From M55B174 sp034716235 (lineage in GTDB: Bacteria; Patescibacteriota; Minisyncoccia; CAIUEV01; JAHKAQ01): 19,145 nt of DNA. The notes beneath the pieces were generated by a model, which was given only the letters and a program-made list of their open reading frames with translations, had not been told where the DNA came from and ran no database searches. The position numbers and the translations under genes are program-made. Shown here piece by piece: positions 13,408 to 19,145 of this stretch (the stretch's first letter is position 1; each line of letters starts with the position of its first letter). Where the stretch lies: contig JAYEHH010000009.1 of the NCBI GenBank assembly GCA_034716235.1, positions 1-19,145 of the forward strand, given 5' to 3'.

Positions 13408-14745
13408 TTATTTCTTTCTTAATTCTTTCTTTAACTGTTCCATAATTTTTGTTTCAACAACTATTTTTTGAGATCCCGTTTGCATATCACGAATAATCAC
13501 CGTGCCATCCAATGCTTCTTTTTGCCCAATGATTAAAGCCAGTCTAGCCCCTACTTTATTGGCAATTTTTAGCTGAGATTTAATACTATCTTTACCAAAA
13601 GATTCAGTTACTGGCATCCCTGCTTTCTGTAGCACGCTTAAAAGTTTCAAGCTTTTCTTTTTACCCAATTCTCCAAGCTGGATTAAGAAAACTAGATTTT
13701 TCTTTACCTTTTTAGGTAGATGTCCCTTTTTAAGTTCTAGGATTAATCTTTCTATGCCCATACCAAAACCCATAGCTGGTGTTCTTTTCCCTCCGAGTTG
13801 TCTAACTAAGCCATCGTATCGTCCACCTCCAGCTAAGCTGGCATTATTTCCATCTCTAGTAGGATTAGGCACAAACTCAAAAACGGTACGATTATAATAA
13901 TCAAGCCCCCGAACCAATGAAGGGTCAATTACATATTGCAACTCCAGCTCATCTAAATATTCTAACATGGCCTTAAAATGGTCATGACATTCTCCACAAA
14001 GTGAATTTATAATTTGAGGAGCTCCTTCAATAAACGGTTGGCATTTATTCTGTTTACAATCTAAAATTCTTAAAGGATTTTTTGTTAACCGCTTTTGACA
14101 ATCAGCACACAACTTTTTCTTGTGGGGTTTAAAATAATTAACTAACTGTTTTAAATAAGCTTTTCTACACTTAGGACAACCAATGCTATTGACTAAAAGT
14201 TGGTAATTTTTAATCCCTATCTTTTTAAGAATAGTATCTACCAATAAAATCAGCTGAGCATCTAAAAGAGGATCTTGCCTCCCAAAAACTTCAAAATCAA
14301 TTTGATGATGCTCTCGATACCGTCCCGCTTGTGGTTTTTCATAACGGAAAATTGGCCCCATAGAATAAAGCCTCACCGGTTTAGGCCAACGCGATAATCC
14401 TCGTTCTATATAAGCCCTAACAATGGAAGCCGTAAGTTCTGGACGAAGAGTCACCTTATCTTTTCCCTTAGTACGAAAAGTATACATTTCCTTATCTACA
14501 ATATCTGTTCCTTCTCCAACAGAACGCTCAAAAAGATCCGCTTTTTCCAAAATAGGAGTGTCTATCCTCTGATAGCCAAAATTTTCAGCCATTGTGTTGA
14601 TGCTGTTTCTGATTTTGTTCCAATAAATTTGGTCTTGAGGTAAAATATCATGCATACCTTTAAGAGAAACAGGTTTTTCGTAGATCATCTTTTTAACCTT
14701 CTTCTTAGTTGCACTCTTAGTTGTACTCTTTGCTCTTCTACCCAT
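13408..14745 (-). CDS. hisS: Histidyl-tRNA synthetase (class II)
   Basis: HisRS charges tRNA-His with histidine. From the chosen ATG the protein has 445 residues. It shows SLKGMHDILPQDQIYW, TLRPELTASIVRAYIE (motif 1 region), FRYEKPQAGRYREHHQIDFEVFG (motif 2), LVRGLDYYNRTVFEF (histidine loop) and GGGRYDGLVRQLGG...PAMGFGMGIERL (motif 3). A C-terminal anticodon-binding domain follows. The insertion domain has four Cys pairs (CPKC, CADC, CKQNKC, CGEC), as in zinc-type HisRS. A GTG at 14763 would add six residues and overlap lepB; I prefer the ATG at 14745, 10 bp after the lepB stop. The first 19 residues are a Lys/Arg-rich tail, and Met at 14688 (MIYEKPVS) is the family-like alternative. Confidence 0.95.
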   Translation of the reverse strand: MGRRAKSTTKSATKKKVKKMIYEKPVSLKGMHDILPQDQIYWNKIRNSINTMAENFGYQRIDTPILEKADLFERSVGEGTDIVDKEMYTFRTKGKDKVTLRPELTASIVRAYIERGLSRWPKPVRLYSMGPIFRYEKPQAGRYREHHQIDFEVFGRQDPLLDAQLILLVDTILKKIGIKNYQLLVNSIGCPKCRKAYLKQLVNYFKPHKKKLCADCQKRLTKNPLRILDCKQNKCQPFIEGAPQIINSLCGECHDHFKAMLEYLDELELQYVIDPSLVRGLDYYNRTVFEFVPNPTRDGNNASLAGGGRYDGLVRQLGGKRTPAMGFGMGIERLILELKKGHLPKKVKKNLVFLIQLGELGKKKSLKLLSVLQKAGMPVTESFGKDSIKSQLKIANKVGARLALIIGQKEALDGTVIIRDMQTGSQKIVVETKIMEQLKKELRKK

Positions 14746-14755
14746 AAATTTATAA

Positions 14756-15358
14756 TTATTCACTAAAAACTGTAAATCTATTAAGCGGATACGCCCTTAT
14801 CCAAGCTCTTCCAATGATTAATTCTTCTGGTAATATCCCCCACACTCTTGAATCAGAGCTAGCTTCACGATTATCACCCAGCACGAAATATTCATCATCT
14901 CCCAGTGTCTTACTCAAATCTCCCCTAGTGATTCGTCCGTTAGGAAGATACTCACTTTCATTTAGCACTAATCCTGTTGGATGTTGCGCATTAAAAATAG
15001 TTACCTTTCCTCCTCTAATTGCTATTCTTTCTCCTGGTAACCCAACAATTCTTTTTATATAATATTCACTAGGTTCTTTTGGATACTTAAAAACAATAAC
15101 ATCTCCTCTCTCGGGGTCATTAATACGATATTCTATTTCACTAACAACTAAATATTCTCCATCAAGAAAACCAGGTTCCATGCTGGCTCCCCTAACAACA
15201 AAGGGTTGCACCAAATAGTATCTTATGGGGATAACAATAACTAAACTTATTAGAATAACTCCAAAAAATTCTTTAATAAATCCCCAAAATTTAGAAGATT
15301 TTTTAGGTTCTTGTTTTTTACCATAAAAATCATTTTCAAGATCTAGATTCTGTTTCAT
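14756..15358 (-). CDS. lepB: Signal peptidase I
   Basis: LepB removes signal peptides from secreted proteins at the outer face of the cytoplasmic membrane. The 200-residue protein has a polar N-terminus and one transmembrane helix (about 29-48). The nucleophile motif is RGASMEPGF (Ser59), followed by RGDVIVFKYP and YYIKRIVGLPGE with the general base Lys102. The late GDNREASSDSRVWG motif starts at about residue 161. All catalytic elements of the Ser-Lys dyad family are present. It is the most upstream gene of the minus-strand block, diverging from the LCP gene across 212 bp, and is followed by hisS. Length is typical for a one-helix bacterial type. Confidence 0.97.
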   Translation of the reverse strand: MKQNLDLENDFYGKKQEPKKSSKFWGFIKEFFGVILISLVIVIPIRYYLVQPFVVRGASMEPGFLDGEYLVVSEIEYRINDPERGDVIVFKYPKEPSEYYIKRIVGLPGERIAIRGGKVTIFNAQHPTGLVLNESEYLPNGRITRGDLSKTLGDDEYFVLGDNREASSDSRVWGILPEELIIGRAWIRAYPLNRFTVFSE

Positions 15359-15483
15359 TTTAAATAGAAATTAAATTATAATAACTTACCGCTTTAAAAA
15401 TATATCTAAGCAGTTGGTCACAATTATTTTAGCAACAAGTAGTGAGGCAAAAACCAACCTTTATTTTTATTATAAATAATAAC

Positions 15484-15513
15484 TTGGTTTATCCACTATT
15501 TTTGTATTATACT
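15484..15513 (+). promoter_or_regulatory. Predicted promoter of the LCP gene
   Basis: TTGGTT (15484-15489), an 18-bp spacer, and TATACT (15508-15513) lie in the divergent region about 57 bp before the LCP start. The lepB promoter should lie in the same 212-bp region on the other strand, but no convincing pair of boxes is evident. Confidence 0.4.
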
Positions 15514-15570
15514 TAAATTATTAATAAATATCAAATAGTATTTTTAAATCAATCGCTGAACAAAAACTAA

Positions 15571-17043
15571 ATGTCTATTAAGAAAAAGGCTACCATCTTT
15601 ATAATTAGAACCATCTTGGTAATTTTAATGATTGCCTTACCTTCATTGTCTTTAGGATTTGCCAGTTTTGTAGTAATTAAGACCTATAATGTTTCTAGGA
15701 TGATATCCAATCATCAAATAACAAATTCTTCAAATGAAGAAAACAAAAAAGCATTTGATACAAAATCTAAGGCTAGAGAAATTATTTCTCAAACCAAACA
15801 ATTGGCTGGCTTAGCTAATCCTCAACTTAAGAAAGGAACATCCAAACGAGTAAACATTCTTCTCTTAGGAAAAGCCAGCGAAGATTACCCAGGGTCTGCT
15901 CTTACCGACACCGTAATCTTAGCCAGTTTCAATCCTCAAACCAGCCAAACCACAATGTTATCTCTTCCTCGAGATCTTTACACCCCTATCCCAAATTCCA
16001 ACCAATTCACTAAACTCAATGCAATTTATCATTACGGACTCAAGCAGGGTGGAGAAAAAGAAGGTCTCGAATATATTAAACAAGCTGTAAAAAATATTAC
16101 GGGGCAAGAGGTTGATTATTTCGCAATGCTTGATTTTAAGGGCTTTGTAAAACTGGTAGATGAGATGGGACCTATTAGGGTAAATGTTAGCCAAGAATTA
16201 ACAGATCACCGTTACCCTGGCCCCAACTATAGTTACCAACTATTTCATATTGATAAAGGCTGGCAAAATCTTGATGGACAGACCGCTCTTAAATATGTAC
16301 GCACTCGTCATAACCCTGGAGGAGATTTTGGAAGAGCTTTTCGGCAACAGCAAGTATTAGTAGCCATCAAGAAAAAGTTTTTCTCTCTAGTGAATATCTC
16401 CTTATTAGCTAAATTGAATTCTATCCTTGATATTATCGCTCATAATGTAACAACAGATATAGAATTTTCAGAATACGGTTCCTTCTTAGCTCTGGCCAAA
16501 AATATTAATATCCACGGAGCCACCAATAAAGTTTTAGACAACCGAGGGAATAATCCTATTTTAACAAGTCATTCTTCACGAGTCGGCAGAAGTAGAGCTT
16601 ATTTTCTAAGACCAACCGCTGGTGATTATTCCCAGATTCAAGAAATTGCAGAAAATATTTTTGATCTTAATAAATTACGCTCCAACTGGGAGAAACAAAC
16701 TCTAGAGGACCCAACCGTTCTCATTGTTAATAAATCGGGTAGCCAGTCCTTGCTCACTGAAATTAAAAGAAGAATTGGTAAGGCAGGCTTTAAACGGGTT
16801 AGTAGCCAAACAGAAACCGATGATATCCTGGCAAGTACTTTTATTTATGACAACACCGAGGGCTTGAAACCATATTCCTTAAATTCTCTTTTGAAAATTT
16901 TAGATACTCAGCTAAAGCCAGAAAAATATTTAAAAACTGAAAATTTTGACTTGGTGATAATATTAGGAGACAATGCCCGAAAGCTTCTTGAGGAAGAAGA
17001 AGTGGTCCTCCCCCAAGAAGCTTTCGGGCAAACAGAATACTAA
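15571..17043 (+). CDS. LytR-CpsA-Psr (LCP) family cell-wall glycopolymer ligase with LytR_C domain
   Basis: LCP proteins transfer glycopolymers from lipid carriers to the cell wall, outside the membrane. The 490-residue protein has a basic N-terminus and a transmembrane anchor (about 8-36), then a polar linker. The LCP domain runs from about 93 to 285. It has VNILLLGKA, ALTDTVILASFNP (Asp113), MLSLPRDLYTPIP (Arg134-Asp135), KLNAIYHYG, VDYFAMLDFKGFVKLVDEMG, and KYVRTRHNPGGDFGRAFRQQQ with the conserved arginines. Residues about 380-475 form a LytR_C-like domain (PTVLIVNKSGSQSLLTEI...LVIILGDNA). The acceptor polymer cannot be told, but an O-antigen-ligase-like gene lies 0.9 kb downstream on the same strand. 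Two adjacent stops, TAA TGA, end the gene. Confidence 0.93.
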   Translation: MSIKKKATIFIIRTILVILMIALPSLSLGFASFVVIKTYNVSRMISNHQITNSSNEENKKAFDTKSKAREIISQTKQLAGLANPQLKKGTSKRVNILLLGKASEDYPGSALTDTVILASFNPQTSQTTMLSLPRDLYTPIPNSNQFTKLNAIYHYGLKQGGEKEGLEYIKQAVKNITGQEVDYFAMLDFKGFVKLVDEMGPIRVNVSQELTDHRYPGPNYSYQLFHIDKGWQNLDGQTALKYVRTRHNPGGDFGRAFRQQQVLVAIKKKFFSLVNISLLAKLNSILDIIAHNVTTDIEFSEYGSFLALAKNINIHGATNKVLDNRGNNPILTSHSSRVGRSRAYFLRPTAGDYSQIQEIAENIFDLNKLRSNWEKQTLEDPTVLIVNKSGSQSLLTEIKRRIGKAGFKRVSSQTETDDILASTFIYDNTEGLKPYSLNSLLKILDTQLKPEKYLKTENFDLVIILGDNARKLLEEEEVVLPQEAFGQTEY

Positions 17044-17049
17044 TGAGTA

Positions 17050-17118
17050 AAAAGTTTATAAAGTAGAAAGTAGGAACCTTATGAACTTTACAAACTTTAT
17101 GAACTTTATGAACTTGAT
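17050..17118. repeat. Third copy of the inverted 9-bp-unit arrays
   Basis: The left half (17050-17073) reads AAAGTTTATAAAGTAGAAAG and the right half (17076-17118) carries CTTATGAACTTTACAAA followed by CTTTATGAA units. The halves are inverted and nearly touch, without the GC-rich insert seen at the other two sites. The right array covers the 5' end of the longest reading frame of pth. Confidence 0.75.
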
Positions 17119-17137
17119 AACTTTTAACTCTAATCCT

Positions 17138-17767
17138 ATGGAAAACATTAATTTCATCCTCGTTGGACTAGGAAATCCTGGCAAACAATATATTCACACT
17201 CGTCATAACGCAGGTTTTTATGCTATTGAAAAAATCACCGCAAGTTTTGCAAAAGATAATTTAGAGATCGAAACAAAACTTGAAACAAAAAAAGAAGTTG
17301 AATCTTGTCTTTTTAATATCGGGAAGACTAAATTATTAGCCTTAAAACCCTTGGGGTACATGAATAAAAGTGGTGAGACCTTAAAAAAATATCTAGCCTA
17401 TAAAAATATTTCTCCAGAAGAATTTATTAAAAAAGCTATTTTAATTTGTGATGATTCAGATTTGTCAGAAGGGAGACTTAAATTAACAAAAAACCACGGA
17501 ACAGGAGGACATAAAGGATTGGCTAGTATTTTTTCAGTTTTTAACACAACCGAATTCATCAGAATAAAAATCGGGATTAGACCTCTCCATAATAAAAAAT
17601 TAGCGGAAACCTTTGTATTGTCTTCTTTTGAGCAAAATGGAAAACTTGATAAAACAATTCAAGAAATTCCTGAAATAATAAGCTGTTTAACTAAAAAAGG
17701 GCTTGACGCTTGTCAGTCCCTTTATAATTTTTCTGATAATTCTCCTAAAACCACCCACGAGCCATAG
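17138..17767 (+). CDS. pth: Peptidyl-tRNA hydrolase
   Basis: Pth frees tRNA from peptidyl-tRNA dropped by stalled ribosomes. From the chosen start it has 209 residues. It contains LVGLGNPGKQYIHTRHNAGF with the catalytic His and its Asn partner, then KPLGYMNKSG and ICDDSDLSEGRLKL (the Asp position). The GTGGHKGLASIF loop and RIKIGIRP follow. The frame is open 19 codons further upstream to an ATG at 17081. That extension, MNFTNFMNFMNLITF, is simply the 9-bp repeat array translated and has no family counterpart, so I take ATG 17138 as the start. Length and motifs then match bacterial Pth. It lies 94 bp after the LCP gene on the same strand. Confidence 0.93.
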   Translation: MENINFILVGLGNPGKQYIHTRHNAGFYAIEKITASFAKDNLEIETKLETKKEVESCLFNIGKTKLLALKPLGYMNKSGETLKKYLAYKNISPEEFIKKAILICDDSDLSEGRLKLTKNHGTGGHKGLASIFSVFNTTEFIRIKIGIRPLHNKKLAETFVLSSFEQNGKLDKTIQEIPEIISCLTKKGLDACQSLYNFSDNSPKTTHEP

Positions 17768-17892
17768 AATAATCTATACTTGGTTCAGTCCTAACAATAA
17801 GGAGGAATCATTAGGCCCAAAAACTCGTAGACGGATCCAGAAGGACTATTCGTAACAACCCAAATGCTTTTGTAAATTTAACAGAAAACTCT

Positions 17893-17920
17893 AGTATATT
17901 TTATTACATTTGTCAATCAA
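17893..17920 (-). promoter_or_regulatory. Possible minus-strand promoter in unexplained spacer
   Basis: On the minus strand TTGATT (17915-17920) and TATACT (17893-17898) are separated by 16 bp. A transcript would run toward the pth 3' end through a region with an AGTCCT...AGGACT inverted repeat (about 17787-17850). No ORF is seen for it, so it could make a small or antisense RNA, or it may be chance in AT-rich DNA. Confidence 0.25.
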
Positions 17921-17956
17921 AATTGGATCAATATTCTACAGATAATCTTAAAACCT

Positions 17957-19145
17957 ATGTTGAGCTCAATTTATTTAATAATATTTCTACTCCCCATTTA
18001 CCTTGTTCAATTTAATCTTTTTGGAAAAGGAACCATAAATTTATTGGACATTCTACTATTAATTTTTTTAGCTTCTTTTGGCTATTACTTGTTTGAGAAT
18101 GCCCATAGACAATCCTTTAAAAAATTTCTAAGTAAGAATGGTAAACTACTGCTCCCCTTGTCTATTATTTTAACTGGTTTTTTAACATCGTATTTGGCCA
18201 ATGTAACTTTGACCAACTGGCAAGATGGGCTGGGTATTCTTAAGAGTTTTTTACTATTGCCAATTTTTTTCGCTCTGGCTATTAGTTTTTTGATTCAGCA
18301 AAAAAAAATTTCCCTGATTAAAATTCTCAAAAGTTATTTTCTTTCTTCTGTGATTTTAGCCTCAGGGAGTATTTTCTATTTTCTTTTAGGAATTACAACC
18401 TATGACAACCGAGTAGCCTTATTTTTCAATTCCCCCAATTCCTTGGTTATGTATCTTATTCCTGGATTTTTAATTGGGAGCTGGTTTCTAAAAGAAATAA
18501 AAAAACAAAAATTTCATTCTTATCCTCTCCTATTTTTAATTATTGCTTTACTTTTTTTAGCGACTGCTATTATTCTGACTCAATCCTTAGGAGGCTGGAT
18601 GGGATCAGGAGGAGCGCTTATTTTTCTGTTTTGGCCAAAAAAGATGAGATCTCTTAGAAAAAAAATCACTTATCCTTTGATTATAGCATTGTCTTTATTG
18701 ACCTTAATCTTTATTTTCACTTCTAGTTTTATAATTTCAAAAATGGGCTATTCGCCATTTATTACTCCGTCTTCTTATGATTCTCGCTTAGTAATTTATC
18801 AGGTTGGTACTAAAATTATTGCTGATCATTGGTTGCAAGGAATTGGACCGGGTAATTTCCAAAAAGTCTATCTAGATTATCAACAATATTTTCTTCCTTA
18901 TCCTCAATGGGCAGTCCCTCACCCCCATAATCTGCTATTAAGTTTCTGGCTTGAGGCTGGATTTTTAGGATCTTTAGGCTTTTGGTTGCTTCTTTGGAAT
19001 TTACGAATTAGCTTTCGCAAATTTAGAACCTCTTTGGGAGTCCTTGTTGGATCAATAATGCTCTACTTTCTAATTCACGGCTTAGTTGATACTCCTTTCT
19101 GGAAAAATGATTTAGCGGTAATTTTTTGGTTAATAATCATTTTAA
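17957..19145 (+). CDS. O-antigen ligase-like (Wzy_C) polytopic membrane protein, partial
   Basis: The frame is open from ATG 17957 to the window end (396 complete codons, no stop), so the 3' end is missing. The product is very hydrophobic, with about ten predicted membrane helices. It has a large loop near residues 270-330 carrying SRLVIYQVGTKIIADHWLQGIGPGNF (Arg277) and PHPHN (His322, His324). These features, an Arg near the loop start, GxGxGNF, and HxHN before a hydrophobic Ala/Gly-rich helix, are typical of the Wzy_C superfamily of O-antigen ligases and polymerases. It would join or polymerise lipid-linked glycans at the outer face of the membrane, in line with the LCP ligase upstream. It starts 189 bp after pth, with no Shine-Dalgarno sequence at its ATG. 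Whether it is a ligase, a polymerase or a protein glycosyltransferase cannot be decided here. Confidence 0.85.
   Translation, partial: MLSSIYLIIFLLPIYLVQFNLFGKGTINLLDILLLIFLASFGYYLFENAHRQSFKKFLSKNGKLLLPLSIILTGFLTSYLANVTLTNWQDGLGILKSFLLLPIFFALAISFLIQQKKISLIKILKSYFLSSVILASGSIFYFLLGITTYDNRVALFFNSPNSLVMYLIPGFLIGSWFLKEIKKQKFHSYPLLFLIIALLFLATAIILTQSLGGWMGSGGALIFLFWPKKMRSLRKKITYPLIIALSLLTLIFIFTSSFIISKMGYSPFITPSSYDSRLVIYQVGTKIIADHWLQGIGPGNFQKVYLDYQQYFLPYPQWAVPHPHNLLLSFWLEAGFLGSLGFWLLLWNLRISFRKFRTSLGVLVGSIMLYFLIHGLVDTPFWKNDLAVIFWLIIIL

Noticed and set aside
14746..14763. GTG start for hisS at 14763
   Set aside because: It would overlap lepB and add six residues without family support. An ATG lies 18 bp further in, 10 bp after the lepB stop.
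17768..17848. Small protein reading NKEESLGPKTRRRIQKDYS
   Set aside because: The frame looks protein-like but has no usable start codon, overlaps the end of pth in another frame, and ends at a stop after about 20 residues. It may be a remnant or chance.

Overview
The window is about 19 kb of AT-rich DNA holding mostly housekeeping genes. It most resembles a genome of the Candidate Phyla Radiation (Patescibacteria, Parcubacteria-like). The reasons are small single-copy genes, Lys-rich N-terminal tails on several enzymes, several hypothetical membrane proteins, tRNAs without an encoded CCA, and almost no Shine-Dalgarno sequences. UGA is used as a stop, which argues against the Gracilibacteria and Absconditabacteria recoded clades. 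A block of exactly 100 Ns (1566-1665) shows that this is a draft scaffold, probably from a metagenome. Lineage is inferred from gene content only.

Layout, left to right. 1-3100: two hypothetical membrane-anchored proteins on the minus strand; the second is interrupted by the assembly gap inside a repetitive Thr/Ala/Pro/Asp stretch. 3100-3780: no gene, but a large nested inverted repeat. 3780-5220 (minus): redoxin, DUF167 protein, MreC, then tRNA-Ala(UGC). 5220-5563: a second nested inverted repeat. 5564-9211 (minus): a dNTP-synthesis operon, nrdR-nrdD-small ORF-nrdG, with a promoter and a NrdR-box-like palindrome in front. 9327-12125 (minus): tRNA-Ile(GAU), ftsA, ftsZ and a terminator. 12116-15358 (minus): lepB, hisS, rpsU, yqeY, ybeY. 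From 15480 the strand switches: an LCP cell-wall ligase, peptidyl-tRNA hydrolase (pth), a 190-bp unexplained stretch, and an O-antigen-ligase-like membrane protein cut off by the window end.

The most interesting point is the anaerobic ribonucleotide reductase. The 713-residue NrdD ends just after the first CxxC of its C-terminal zinc site. The missing piece, the second CxxC and the glycyl-radical loop, is encoded 40 nt downstream by a separate 58-codon ORF (6281-6457), followed directly by nrdG. This looks like a split class III reductase with a free-standing glycyl-radical subunit, similar in idea to GrcA/YfiD for pyruvate formate-lyase. A NrdR-type operator and a redoxin gene nearby fit a dedicated dNTP module.

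Other signals: rpsU (bS21) is the only gene with a strong Shine-Dalgarno sequence. The ybeY stop codon lies inside tRNA-Ile, so processing the tRNA would remove the stop from the ybeY message. A family of inverted 9-bp-unit arrays occurs at three intergenic sites, and one of them supplies a spurious N-terminus for pth.
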